DNA from: Euryodendron excelsum
Taxonomy: Eukaryota; Streptophyta; Magnoliopsida; Ericales; Pentaphylacaceae
Assembly: GCA_033060915.1 (NCBI GenBank)
Contig: CM065392.1
Span: 3,817,501-3,881,500, forward strand
Direction: 5' to 3'
DNA length: 64,000 nt
Shown: positions 9,891 to 22,059 of the stretch, in pieces
Layout: each line of letters starts with the position of its first letter
Position numbering within the stretch: position 1 is the first letter of the stretch
Notes under the pieces: generated by a model
Told to the model about the DNA's origin: nothing
Databases searched by the model: none
Seen by the model: only the letters and a program-made list of their open reading frames with translations
Position numbers and translations under genes: made by a program

Positions 9891-10915
9891 CTTCACATAG
9901 CCCATTATTGGGTTGGGCATGTACTGGTCAGCAACTCAAACGAGCTAAAAGGAAGAAATCTCTCACTGAACTGGGTTTGAATTCTCTGAAAGCTCACAAC
10001 GGATCCAAGTTGGTGTTTAAGTCACGGAACAAAAAGGAACTGGTCTCGGAGGCCTCCTCCCTATCCACGGGAGATTCTACAAGCAGAAACACAATCATTC
10101 TTAAAGAATTGGAAAAGCACTGTGAAGTGGAAGCTTTGGAAACTATTAAACTCGGGAAGGCTCTAGGCATTAACTTCCTAGGTAAAGAGAAGGAAGCAAA
10201 GCAACTACTGTCTCAAATGGAATGAAATGAATTGGAAACTCATAGGTTAAGAGGCAGCAAGAGAGGGGGGAAGATCTAATCTCTTTCTTTCTGCCCTCCA
10301 GCTGTTTGTCAAAATATTCACACGAAGATTCTAAGCTGGAATGTTCCGGGTTTAGGGAAAGATCAGAAAATGAGGATGGTTGGGAAGCTGACCAAGGCTC
10401 ATTCAATTGTTATGATTCTACTGCAAGGATCTAAATGGAAAACTTGTAATGAAAGACTTATAGTTTCAGTATGGGCGAGACATCCTTGCTGGGAAGTAAT
10501 AAATTCAGATGGTCTGTCTAGAGGTCTGATAACCATCTGGGATGAGGATTTCTTCGATCTGGAATTGGCTGCTACTCTCAAGAGCAAGATCTATGGGATT
10601 CATCGAAGGATGTGCTTTGGATTCTGAAGGGAGTTGAATGGGTATTTCCTCAAAATCTGGTGCATCTTAACTGTTCGGTGGTTTGGATCAAATCAGAGGA
10701 AATTGGCAAAGATGCATTGACAGTATCAAATGTTATGATCCTTCTCTTCTGAATTGGTTCTGTTTTTTGTATTATTGGTTGATTTCTCTTCAACCTTGAG
10801 GGATTGTTGTTCTGTCAGTATAGTGCTCTCTAAAGCCTTTTGGCTTGTAGGCCTTGTTGCTTCTCTGTTATGTTTCTTTTTATTAATAAATTTTGCTTTT
10901 CAAAAAAACAATTTT
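9891..10915 (+). pseudogene. LINE (L1-type) remnant: ORF1/ORF2 junction, endonuclease start, 3' end
   Basis: An open stretch to 10225 ends in a Gly/Lys/Glu-rich segment (LGKALGINFLGKEKEAKQ) like the spacer before the LINE endonuclease. From about 10309 a second frame reads TKILSWNVPGLGKDQKMRMV, the signature start of the plant LINE apurinic endonuclease (SWNVRGLG). It then decays: the expected QETK is altered to LQGSK, and a stop follows at 10625. The sequence jumps to a 3'-UTR-like T-rich end with AATAAATTTTGC and a short A run at about 10905. The reverse transcriptase is missing, so the copy is internally deleted and dead. It abuts the LTR end at 9890. Confidence 0.65.
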
Positions 10916-11608
10916 GTGTGGATTATTTTTTATTCTTAGTTATTTTGGGTATCCTTGATTAAAGATCAACAACTTAATGGTTGCCTTTAATTCTATTATT
11001 CCTGACCGAAGGAGCAAGTTTAGAAGGCGATTTGCTTCTGGGTATTGGTGCACGGATTAACAAATTTAAGTCAATTATCCTTCTTATGTGTTGATATTGT
11101 GAATATTTTTAAACTAAACAAAATATTACACTGTTGTTGCATCACTCATAAAAACTTTAGCTTCATATTGATATGAATGAGGATTAGTCTGTTTCATCTT
11201 TTGTTGATGCCATTGGTTGGGCAACCAATTCTTCTTCAGATGAGACCAACAACCTTCAATAAATGGGCACACCAACAAAAAAAAAAAAAAACATACATGG
11301 GAACACCAAAATTAGCCAAAATGAAAGTAATGCATGCATGAGTTCGAGAGAATAGTTGACCAAAGGCCTACACACTGCGTGGCCTGACGAAGAGTAATTG
11401 GCCTCTTTGTTTTTAATATATTAGAGAGCCAAATTTGTGGGAAGAGAGGGAGAGTCAAACTTATGATTTCAATTAAGAGTAGGGCACCACTACAACAGGG
11501 GAAACCTCTTCTTGTAATTAGTCTCATTTGTCACCGCACTTTTTCTCTTTTAAACACAATGCAGTGTAGATCTTCACGCTTGCATCTCAAAATGCAATAA
11601 GAAATGGA

Positions 11609-11712
11609 ACACTTATTTCGCACTCTTATACAGAACGAAGTAGAATTCATATTACTAGGGACACTTATTTCTCACTCTTATACAGAACGAAGTAGAATTC
11701 AAATTATTAGGT
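11609..11712. repeat. 52-bp tandem duplication
   Basis: Two near-identical units beginning ACACTTATTTC start at 11609 and 11661 and differ at a few bases. Confidence 0.9.
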
Positions 11713-12274
11713 ACACGTGAGACCTAACTCACTTGTATTTATAGTGAGAAAATATGGTAAGGTGTGGAACTTTGTATAGCATTTTTTAAATAATTTTCTA
11801 TAAGAAAGCCATAAACCATGATACATACTTTTGTTTGTTAGGATGATCATCATAAAGGAATGAGAAAGTAAATGAAAAGAAAATTAATATTAAATAAAAA
11901 AAATGTAATTCTTGTTTTTGTTTACCTATGGAAAAATTAATATTCATAAGTGGTTTCATTTCTTTTTTCTTTTTCTTCCTTTCAACAAATTTGAGATCCA
12001 GACGTAAATGATTACAGCATCGGGAAAATTCAAATTAAATAACTTTATACCGTGGAACAGCCAAAGCTAACCTCGTTTCCTTCCATTGAGAAATTGCTTT
12101 TCATGACATTTGTTTTTGAAACAAGGTATGTAATTGAACAATACAACATAGCAATGAGAAATTTCAGAACTTCTTCAGAAGGGTAAACAATCCACATAAC
12201 TTAACTTCCTATGGAAAACCAAGAGCTTATTCTATCTTATGCAACATAGAAACCCATACATATACCACCCACAT

Positions 12275-12278
<4 letters not shown>

Positions 12279-12328
<50 letters not shown>
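12279..12328. repeat. (CT)n microsatellite near the P450 3' end
   Basis: About 25 TC units lie 65 bp beyond the P450 stop codon, probably within or just past its 3' UTR. Confidence 0.95.
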
Positions 12329-12330
<2 letters not shown>

Positions 12331-12393
12331 GAAAGGGAAGCAATGTAATTGTTTGTTTTCCCTTTCTCTTTCCATTTGATCCATTACAATAGG

Positions 12394-14494
12394 TTACATT
12401 GATGGAAATGGATTGAGCCTAGCCACTGGAAGACAAACCAGAGGATGAGCCCTTGGAAGTGTTATCCCAGGCCCCTCTTCCATGTCCACAATACCATTCC
12501 CTTCATCACCAACCTTCCATTCAAAGCACTGAATCATAGCTGCAAGGGTTGCTTGAACAACCTGTAATGCCAGTGAAGTTCCAGGGCACCCTCTTCGTCC
12601 ACTCCCAAATGGCAATAGATGAAAATGCTGCCCCCTCACATCCAACTGGCTCTTTCCACTCCCCTCTTCACTAACAAACCTCTCCGGTCGAAACTCAAGA
12701 GGGTTCTCCCAATGGTTTGGGTCCCTGCCAATAGCCCACACATTTACAAAGAGTCGAGTCTTCGCCGGTATCTGGTAACCCATGATAGTGCAGTCTTCAC
12801 TTGACTCTCTGACAATTAAAGGGCCTGTAGGGTGAAGCCTCAGTGTTTCCTTAACAATGGCTTGGAGATAAGGAAGGTTTGCAATATCCGATTCTTCTAC
12901 TAGTCTGCTCTTTCCAACAACAGAATCGATTTCCATTTTCGCTTTCTCCATAATGTTTGGATGCTTGATTAGCTCTGCTAGTGCCCATTCTGTTGTAATA
13001 GCAGACGTGTCGGTTCCAGCAGCAAATATATCCTGTAGTACTCGAAAAGATTAAGTCAAAAAAATTGCTATAGATGTCCAAGTGCATATCAAATTTACAG
13101 AATTTGATGAGTATATCAGCAAGTTGTGTATGATATATACCTACAGATCAAGCTACTTAAACTGGGTAATGAAAATACTAAAACGTAAAAGTCAACAGTG
13201 CAAAGCTTCTTCTTTGATTATATGGAATTGCTTATGTATCTTCTTCCATTTTTTTCCTTCGGTTTTTTGATAAGAAAGTGTTAAGTGGCGCTGTTTCTGC
13301 TACATGTAGAAGTAATTTGTTTTTTTTTTTTTTTTTTTTGGGCTAGGCACATGTACAAGTCATTTTGGTTTGTTTTCTGGTTTGTTTATACATTAGCAAA
13401 GTCAACAAACTCAAACGAAGAGCCTTCTAGTATGATTCAATCCTAACAAAATGTGGAATGATTGATTAAGACCAAAAAACCATCTGAGATTCCAAAAACA
13501 TTGTTTTGTTTTAGGAGATTGATGACAGTAATAGTTTAGCAACTAGTAAATGAACAAGAAATTGCTGAGAATGGGTCATTACCAGAATGAAGGCCTTGAT
13601 GTTCTCTTTGGTCAACCTCATCTCTGAGCTTTCATCTTCCGATATATCTAGCAAAATATGAAGTAAATCCTTTACCGTGTCACCTGCATCACAATTCTCT
13701 TTCTTCTTCTTCTTCCTCACCTCTTGATGCTCCTTAATAATCCTCTCCATCATCTCATCAAACCTGTCACGGACATCTTTAAGCCTCTTTCCAAACCCCT
13801 GCAGATCCAATTTCTTACAAAACCAAATAAAATCCGAGAGATTAAACTTCCCGGTGAGCTCAGCTGTCTCTTGAATCAACTTCCTCACTTCTCCGGCCTC
13901 ATCTTCATTCTCGGAACACCTTTCACTCATTATCATCCTCGATATTACATTGTTGGTTACCCTTATAAGCTCTCCCCCAACTTCAACAGCCTGGCCGGCT
14001 TTGGCCTTTCTCTGCAATAACTCTATGAAACGCTTTATCTCATCACGCCTAAGTGGAAGGAGCTGATCTAGGGTTCGACCACCAAGAAGTTCCGACATGC
14101 ACAATTTTTTCATGAACTTCCAATAAGGTCCGTAAGGCGCGAAAGAAAAATCTTGTGAGCCATAAGTAAGGTAATCAACCGCGGCCATTTGGGGTCGGTC
14201 AGAAAAGGCATTTTCATGTGTCTTGAGGAATTCTTTGGCCGTTTCAGGTGAAGAAGCAACAATACAAGGGACTGAGCCGAGGAAGATGTGGATTAAGGGT
14301 CCATAGCGGCTAGAGAGCTTGTGAAAAGCTTGGTGAGGTATTGGAGCAAGGAGGTGCAGGTGACCGATGAGTGGCAAGGCCAGTGGACTCGGTGGAAGGG
14401 GAGGTTTGGTTCGGCTTTTCAGAAGGGCTCGGACCAAGATGGTGGAAGTGAGCCAAACGAGGAAGAGGATGATGTAGCCTTGAAAGTCAGCCAT
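12394..14494 (-). CDS. Cytochrome P450, CYP93A-like (two exons, intact)
   Basis: A membrane-anchored endoplasmic reticulum monooxygenase that would use NADPH-P450 reductase. Exon 1 is 13583-14494 (304 codons) and exon 2 is 12394-13032 (212 codons plus stop). The phase-0 intron of 550 bp has GT (13582) and AG ends, giving 516 residues, normal for the family. An N-terminal hydrophobic anchor (about residues 5-25) is followed by the proline hinge [15 protein letters not shown]. Exon 2 opens [10 protein letters not shown] (I-helix oxygen-binding motif). Then come KETLRLHP (ExxR), FRPERF, and the haem ligand loop [24 protein letters not shown] and DVRGQH match CYP93A (dihydroxypterocarpan 6a-monooxygenase-like) better than flavone synthase CYP93B or isoflavone synthase CYP93C. 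The exact substrate is unknown. A partial copy is at 61402-62310. Confidence 0.93.
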
Positions 14495-14541
14495 GTTATT
14501 AGCATCAATAGATATGAGAGAATGTTGGCTCCATAGTGTTG

Positions 14542-14550
14542 TTTATATAA
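14542..14550 (-). promoter_or_regulatory. TATA box of the CYP93A-like gene
   Basis: The minus strand reads TTATATAAAC about 50 bases before the ATG at 14494. The site is retained in the duplicate (62358-62366). Confidence 0.7.
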
Positions 14551-15481
14551 GATGAAACCATGGTATATATTTATATGTATATATATATATATATAAGTTG
14601 TTATTGACATATTAGTTGACAGATTCAATCATGATTTAGAGAAAAATATTGGATAATTAGTCTATACCTCTGGTTGCCGGCATCGTGGATCAGCAGGTTG
14701 AAAGATATTCAAATGAGGTTTTATTCCACATTATGACAGCAACATCATTTTTAATGATCCTTTTTGTGTTTATTTGTTTGTAGATTGTTGTTTAACTCGC
14801 CAACTATACTTTTTGGTATCCTGCTCTTGGTTTATAGTTTCTGGTCTCGGCAGAAATATGGCTTCTTGCTACTAAAGACGAGGTCAAAGCAGAACTGGAA
14901 TCCATCTTGATTAACATTTGTATGAACTAGCAAAATTGAGGTGATGGGATCACCTGAAAACCGAATTGTGCATTGTATCAGCAATACACATGTATCACCT
15001 GAAAACATAGCATGATGTATGACTCTAAGCACTTTAGTGATTTTGTTCATGGCTTAGTATCTTTGAAAATGGTTCCTCAATGCTATGTTTCTGATCTTTG
15101 ATTTGTAAAGGAAAGGAATAAAAAAAATTAAATTACTTGTTCATTTTTTTATGAGTAACCCAACAAAAACATGGGTTTTCGTTTTACAAATACCTATACA
15201 ATTTTTTTTTCATTTTCCTATCCCAACCAAATAAAAGAAAAACCAAATTAAATTCTTTTACTTGATTTTCTTTATCTATCTTTTCCCAGGTTTAATCCCG
15301 GAAAAGTTTGTTTTCATTGACAGTTCAGTCTTTGACGTGGTAATCAAGTCCGACAATCAACATTTTTCTATTGTTTTGGTTGATGGTTCAGTTTTTAGAC
15401 TTGGTATCCAATTCCAACTATTAACATTATCCTATGAAAAATATTATTCTCTTAAAAAATTGATACAAAAAATTTTATTAA

Positions 15482-15572
15482 AATGATGTAACAGATATTA
15501 TTATAATTAAGAGTCATTATAATTAGTGTTTTATATTAAAGTGTGTGATTCTTATCTAACCACATCATTCTA
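15482..15572. repeat. Small MITE-like element
   Basis: A ~91-bp AT-rich segment has inverted ends: AATGATGTAACAGATA on the left, and TTATCTAACCACATCATTC on the right, whose complement begins GAATGATGTGGTTAGATAA. The same ends occur at 60914-61012. The copy at 63274-63364 is its duplicate within the segmental duplication. Confidence 0.6.
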
Positions 15573-16225
15573 GTATGAGTAATTCATGGAGTCAGTGGCA
15601 GAGATATGGCCATATTGCCTTGCTCCTCCAAGTGTACGAAGACAGAAATGTTAAGAGTTAGTTGCCTATGGAGCTTGACTTGGATAGTGAATTGGGCAGT
15701 TGCTTCCTATAGTGAGATGATTCAGTAGATTAATCTAATTGGAGTATGAATTCAAGCAGCCATATATTAGACATGTTTGTTGAGCGAAGTAAAAATATCT
15801 ATAAGCAGTCGTTTTCTCAGTCTCCAGCGATTAAAAGAGGGGGGAAGTGACACAGAAGTCTCCTTTTGCGTGACATGATATACAGATGAATTTGTATCTA
15901 TTTCAATTTCTTTGCTTCGGCTATTCATATTAATGCTTATTTCTTTTCCCTTTATATATGTTGGAGCTTTGGGTGATAATTTTTAGAGTTAGTTTTTACT
16001 TGTTGAATTGATTGTCCTGATGCTACTAGTGCAAAATACAAACTGACCACCATTTTGCAATCAACTTAGATTTATATTATATTTTTAGTATTTCAATCTG
16101 ATTGTACTTCACCTTTTCCTATTTTGCAGAATTCGTGCTGCTGTTGACAAATGCTTTGACATTTTGGGAGCAATCTTTTATTTCGCAGACTTCATATTGA
16201 TGTTGACTTTTTTCTTTTCTTTCTC

Positions 16226-17633
16226 CATTGCTTTGACATTTTGATGCAATCCAGTACAAGTGCCGTTCATATTCAACTACGTCTTAACATTTCTGAATGT
16301 TATATTTGGTGAGAAACATTGTTTTTTTTTTTTTTTTTTTGTGGTACTTCTGCAAAAATATTTTATGCATGTTAATTACTGGTATGGTATTTTTGGTATC
16401 AATCTACAAAGACATGAGTAAAATTTGTTAAATTTCTTTTATTTTATAAGATAGTAATTCCTTAATACTGCTCTGAGTGGATGCTGTTTATGGTGTTATT
16501 GTCACGTAACTTGGGATAGGGATTAATGCATTTGGAGCCACCACACAAACAGAAACACTTGGGAAAAATGTCAAATTTTAGATAAATTTTAAATTGACCA
16601 TTAGTTACAAGTAATTTGGTGGCTAAAACACTTAAGGCAACATATAGGTGCACTTATTGTGCGCTTCGGGAAACCCATTGCTGATCGGCCGTTGTTGGGA
16701 TCCAATAAGCTTACCACATGATATTTTATTACAAGTTTATGATGTATATTTCTGCCAAATCACGTGTAATTAACAATATTGCAATTATATATTTTTTTTG
16801 TTGGACTGTGTGAACCATATATAGAAGAATTGCTTAGGAGATGACTAAAATGACAGAAAAAAACCCTCAACATGATTCAAATGAAGAATAATAAGCTGCA
16901 GAAACATATATTGATCTTTTTCTTTTTCTTTTTTTTTTTTTTTTTTGTTTTTTTGGTCGGAAGAAACATACACACACGTGCATGCATATATATAGAACTC
17001 ATAAACCATATCTGTATGGGAAAATCTCATTGTTGCCGTCACGTATATTCATTTTTGCCCTCATAGTTTCAATCCTCCTCCTTATTGACTCTTATCTCTC
17101 ATTTATGCCCTCGTTCTAAACACAATCTTTCATACATATTTCCTAATATGGCCTAATGCCACCTATTATAACTTTTTATAATTTTTTTTATCTATTTTAT
17201 TTTTTTAGATAAGATTTTTTTTTATCTATTTGAAGGTTATGTTCTTTTTATATCTTTGTTTTTATTAATTAAAGTTATCGTCGTTAACCAAGAAAAGTAT
17301 AGCAGAAGATTAGTTAGAAAAAAAAAAGCCTATTCTTTTTTTTTTATATACACAGTGAAGTTAAAATTGTTATCACTTTACATCTCTAATATTGAGTTAA
17401 TTAACACTCACATACTTTCATTTTATTGAAGACTCCTTACAAATTAATTTTACTAGAGGCTTAATAAGTTATATAAAATATAGCTAAAAGTTCATAAATC
17501 CATTTAATATCAATACTAAATGAAAAAAAAGGTACATAGAGCAATTTGAGGACTATTCTCAAAAAATTTAAGTCTAATTTTGTTCATTCAATCAGGGACC
17601 CTCTCAGTATATTAAGTTAAGCGCCAACAAGGG
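16226..17633. other. Intergenic, no gene seen
   Basis: Very AT-rich, with long T runs at 16321-16340 and 16928-16946. No domain or conserved frame was recognised. Confidence 0.6.
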
Positions 17634-18354
17634 TGTAAGCACCCCATTTTTGCCCGCTTGGCAATCTCCGGCCCAACTGATCTCATTTTCACACATCACA
17701 CTCATATTCGAACTCTAACCCAACTTCTAAACTCCAATTTAGTTCATCGGTTGCTTTCTGGGCCCGTAGGGCCTATTTGAAGCTAAATGACCATTTTGCC
17801 CCTAGGCATCCAAACGCCCCGGGAACCACACTAGCTTTGGGTATCAAACCAGTAACCTCCCGAGAATGCTTCTTATAGTGTTCTCAACTTTCTATTATCT
17901 TTTTGGATCATTTCGAGTCAGTTCCGGCAAACCCGGTGTGAAATGACCATTTTGCCCCTAGCGGGCCGGTCGTCTTTTCCAACCACACCGGCTCTAGGCA
18001 TTAAACCAGTAACCTTTGAAAACATTCTAAATAATGTTTCCAAACCTTGAGTCTTCTTCTGGAACATTCTGAGTCCGACCCGACAACTTTCCGGCCTGAT
18101 TGACTGTTTTTTCCCTAATGGCCCAGTCAACCCTTCTAACAAATCTTGTCATCATTTTTCAAGTCCTTTGTCCCCAAGAAGGGTTCTTGTCCCTTTCCGG
18201 CTCTCCGGGTCATTCCCGGCCCCTTCAATTCATCCCCGGACCTTCCGAAATTACTCCTAGTGAAGCCAAGCTAAAAATTGCATGGTAGTCACTAGTACAG
18301 GCGCCCAAATCTTCTAAAGATACGTTGTTTGCCGACCTTCAAGATTTCCTAAAT

Positions 18355-18446
18355 GGCTGGCGCCACTAGTAGTGGCGCCAAGCCAAAAAATGGCTTGAAG
18401 TGGCGCCAATGTAATTTTTGGTTTGGCGCCACTACAACAGGCGCCA
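18355..18446. promoter_or_regulatory. GGCGCC palindrome cluster in LTR B promoter
   Basis: Four GGCGCC cores lie within 92 bp, two forming CTGGCGCCACTAGTAGTGGCGCCA. One reads TTTGGCGCC, an exact match to a common plant E2F core. The cluster stands just upstream of the TATA box, as in copy A. Confidence 0.6.
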
Positions 18447-18460
18447 GGTCTATCCCATCT

Positions 18461-18469
18461 CTATAAATA
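18461..18469 (+). promoter_or_regulatory. TATA box of giant LTR B
   Basis: CTATAAATA, in the same context as 4715-4723. It is followed by a leader rich in AAACCCTAGC units that is also present in copy A. Confidence 0.65.
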
Positions 18470-19279
18470 CAGAGTCTCTTCCAACGTGAAAGAGGTCCGC
18501 AAACTCAGTCTGAAAACCCTAATTTTTTTAATACAGAGCTCATACATTCCCAAAACCCTAGCTTCCCTAGGTTTTTCAAACCCTAGCCACCATACACTAA
18601 ACCCTAGCCTCCTATACACTCTCATACACTTATGCCCTAGCCTCCAATCCTCTATTGAAGACTTGGATTACTGCAGCTACAAGCTTTGAAGATCAAGGAC
18701 AAGCCCTCGAAGACTAAAGTGAATTGAAGATCGAAGAAAAGTAAGGCGCGCAAAGCCAAGCGAAATAAACAAGACATTCGGTAGGCTTCTTATTTAAATT
18801 TTCACACTTCTCCCCTCTCTCTTCTCTCTCCTAACCCAATTGGGTTTTCTCTATTTTAATTCCCCATCTCTTTTCCGTTTTTCTTTGCATGCTTGAAACA
18901 AGAGGACTCCCAGCCCATGTGTAGGATTAGGCTATTGGAGGGTCACCGTGTCGGGAGCTTTCTTTTAGTTTAACCGGAGACCACATGGGTTCCCTTTATT
19001 ATGTGGTGAAGCATTAACCTTGTATGTTCATGACCCCAATTTGCATTGTGCATATTATGATCTTGCTGTCTTCCAAAACTCGTTTTCAAAGTCGTTTTCA
19101 AAATCGTTTTCAAACTTGTTTTCAAAATCACAATCATAGGATGATTCTAGCCTTGCCATGGCTAGGGTTGTTTTAGGAAAGTGTTATATTTAAAGGGACC
19201 GATACGGTCCATATTTTTCAAATCATTGTTGTTTTTCAAAACCACTTTCTTAAAGTAGTTCTAGCTTTCTTATGATTAG

Positions 19280-20960
19280 AATTGTTTTAGGAAAGTGAGA
19301 TATTTTTATACTTTCCAAAAAACTCTCTTTTCAAAAGTCTCTCTTTCTAAAACCATCTTTTTCAACATGTTTTCTAAAAACTCTTCTTTCCAAAACTATT
19401 TTCTAAAAACTCCCTCCAAAAATCTATTTTTCAAAACTCCCTTTTTAAACTCATTTCCAAAACACTCTCCTCAAAATCCACTTTCTAAAAGCGACCCCCC
19501 TAAATCTCTTTCCTAAAAACTCTCTCCAACAATCTCCTTCTAAAAATCTTTCTAAAAACTCTCTTTCCAAAATCTTTCCTCTAGAAACTCCTCTCTAGGA
19601 TTTCCCTCCAAAACTCGTTTCCATAAACACACTTTCCAAAAACTCTTTCCTTAGAGCCCAAGTCAAGCTCTAGAGCTAACAATTAGGAAACCCTAATTTT
19701 TTTTTCAAAAACATGGTTTTCAAACTTGCCTTAAACCTAGGTTTCCAAAAACCCCTTGTTTTCTACATCAAAACTATACACTTCCAAATCTAGGGTTTTC
19801 AAAACTTCCTCTCCCAAATCCTTGTCAAATCAAATCTTCCCTTTAGGAAACCGAATCCAATCTCCCCATTTAGAAAACTAGATTCAATCATTCGTTTTTT
19901 GAAACAAAATCAAACCTTCCCTTTTAGAAACAAAATCCAGTCCCTTGTTTTAGGAAATAGGAATCTTAACTCTTCCTAGTCTAAATCTTTCCTAACTCAA
20001 ATCCTTCCTAATCTTCTACTTTCCTAAATCTTAAGTTTCAAAAACTTGAACATAAAAATCTTTCTAAATTTTAAAACTCAACTTCCACATCTTTTATAAT
20101 TTAACATTTTCCTAATTCTACCCCTTTTCCAAATCTTAGCTTTCCAAATCTAAGTTTTCAAAATTTTCTTAAACTCAACCTTTCCTAATCTCAAGGTTTT
20201 CTAAAACTCAAACTCTTAAACTTTCTAAATTTGAAGCTTTCTAAATCTAAAACTTTTTAAATTTAAAACTTTCTGAAGTTAAATCTTTCTAAACTTTTTA
20301 ACCTTTCTGAATTCTAAACTTTCCTAAACTTCAAATCTTTCCTATTTCAAAACATTCCAAATTCAAAACTTTTCTATTTTGAAAACTTTATAAATTCAAA
20401 ACTTTTTTAAGTTAAAACTTTCCTAAATCAAAATTTTCTTAAAGTGAAACCTTTCCTTTTTCAAGATTTTCCTAATTCAAAACTTTCCTTAGTTGAAGCT
20501 TTCCTAATTCAAAACTTTCCTATTTTGAAACTTTCCTAATTCAAAACTTTCCTAATTCGAATCTTTCCTAAATCCAATCTTCCCTAATCTTCCAAGTTCA
20601 ACATTTGAGTCAAATCTTTTCTTAAAACTCTTCCAAGTCAAATCTTTCCTAAGTCTCTTCTCTTTCCTTAAGTCTAGGTTTTCCAAAACTCTATCTTTCT
20701 AAATCAAAGTCCAATTTTTTCAAATTTCAAAATTCTAAATTTTAATTTCCAATCTTCTATTCTAAGTTCAAATCAAATCCCTTTTCAAATCCAATCTTCT
20801 ATTTTCTATCGGACTCTTGTCCGAACTACGACTGACCTAATTCTTCCAAAAAGATACATAGGATACTCTCATGGGTGCCGTCATCACATTTTTCAAGTTT
20901 CTATTTCCAATTTCTAAAACTTTCCAATTTCAAATCTACTCTTTCAAATCTCTCCTCTAA
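19280..20960 (+). repeat. Degenerate pyrimidine-rich repeat tract in LTR B
   Basis: Irregular units resembling CCTAATTCAAAACTTT fill about 1.7 kb. It is the counterpart of 1600-3850 in copy A. Confidence 0.85.
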
Positions 20961-21560
20961 AATCAAATTCTTCTTTTCAAATCTATTTCTAAATCAAGTC
21001 TCTTTTCTTGCACTTGCATATCATGCATCATGTCTTTTTAAACAGTGTTTTCTAAAGTGGATAGGATTGAACATGGGTTAGTTGAAGACTCTTATAGGTA
21101 AATCTAGGGTAGATTGATATGTAGGTACCGAAAGAGCGGGGTAGGTGATGGCTTAGTACGTCTTCCCTATACGTAACCAACCTCCGAACCTAGGATCACT
21201 GTTTTCAAATACCAAAACGGAGTTATTTTCAAAAAAAAAAGGGCTAAATATTTTTCAAAAGTTGCCAAACAACCTGTTTTTCTTGAAAACACTCTCTTGA
21301 GGTGATATTTTCAAAACCTTTTTTCAAAAACCCTCAGTGTAGTTTTTTGGATTATGCTTAGTTTTTAGGTGACCTAACTCACCTTAGTCAAGTTAGGTGG
21401 CGACTCCAAACTTTTTTTTCAAAAGCCCTTAATTCAAACCAATTTTCAATTCAAACTTAGTCGCACTCATTCTTCTAGGAGGATGAGTTCTAACGAGAGA
21501 TAACAGTATTTTCCCCGCTTGTGTGTGTATTCCTCGAGTGCGAAACATCTGGGCACGACA

Positions 21561-22059
21561 GAGGGCAAGCGAGGTCTAGCGAAAACTCTCAGTTTCTTGA
21601 AGCAACAGCTAGTGAGGCAAAGCAAAATCACTGATCAAAAAATCCTCTCTGTTTCTTGAAGCAACGGCTAACGAACTCCTCTAACTTGTTTCAAATCTAC
21701 TATAAAGTACACTCATGCATTTCTTAGCATGTGCGTGGGTGATAAACACATCAATTCACATACTAGCCTTAATTTCCTGTGACTTACAACTCTCCTAAAC
21801 ATTTAACTATGATTACATAGAAGAATTACAAAATACAAAAAATCTATTTTAGTCTACGGAATGTAACCAACTAACATATGACCTAACAATCTCTCCATTT
21901 GGCAATCTCATGACAAAACACACAAAATGATGGGTTCTAAAGAAATTATAAATAAATAGTCAAAATTATAATTCAAACCCATATCCCAAGAATCAAATGA
22001 CTAATATTTGATATGTGCCTATGCACAAAATTCAAACAAAAAAACCTGTGAAACGCATG
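21561..22059. other. Intergenic, no gene seen
   Basis: AT-rich. A short direct repeat (GTTTCTTGAAGCAAC) occurs twice near 21591 and 21650. No coding signal. Confidence 0.5.

Larger units (their letters stand above)
10916..12393. other. Intergenic, no gene seen
   Basis: AT-rich DNA downstream of the P450 gene. It contains an A-run at 11278-11291, a 52-bp tandem duplication (11609-11712) and a CT microsatellite (12279-12328). No coding or RNA gene signal was seen. Confidence 0.6.
13320..16225. repeat. Segmental duplication, copy 1 (P450 intron 1, exon 1 and upstream)
   Basis: From the poly-T tract at 13320 to about 16225 this region matches 61139-64000 in the same orientation with few differences. 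One 25-bp stretch near 15000 is absent from copy 2. The homology still continues where the window ends. Confidence 0.92.
17634..21560 (+). mobile_element. Giant LTR-type element, copy B (probable solo LTR)
   Basis: Begins TGTAAGCACCCCATTTTTG and ends GGGCACGACA, the same termini as copy A (1081-6276) in inverse orientation. It is 3,927 bp. Flanks are AAGGG (17629-17633) and GAGGG (21561-21565), a 5-bp duplication with one mismatch. It lacks the 29-bp and 81-bp arrays and most 157-bp units of copy A. It shares the GGCGCC cluster, TATA box, leader, pyrimidine-rich tract and last ~600 bp. No coding domain was found. Confidence 0.82.

Noticed and set aside
13724..14020. 98-codon plus-strand ORF conserved at 61540-61836
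   Set aside because: Antisense shadow of P450 exon 1.
15262..15486. ORF conserved at 63055-63303
   Set aside because: Conserved only because both lie in the segmental duplication. No domain, and changes do not favour coding.
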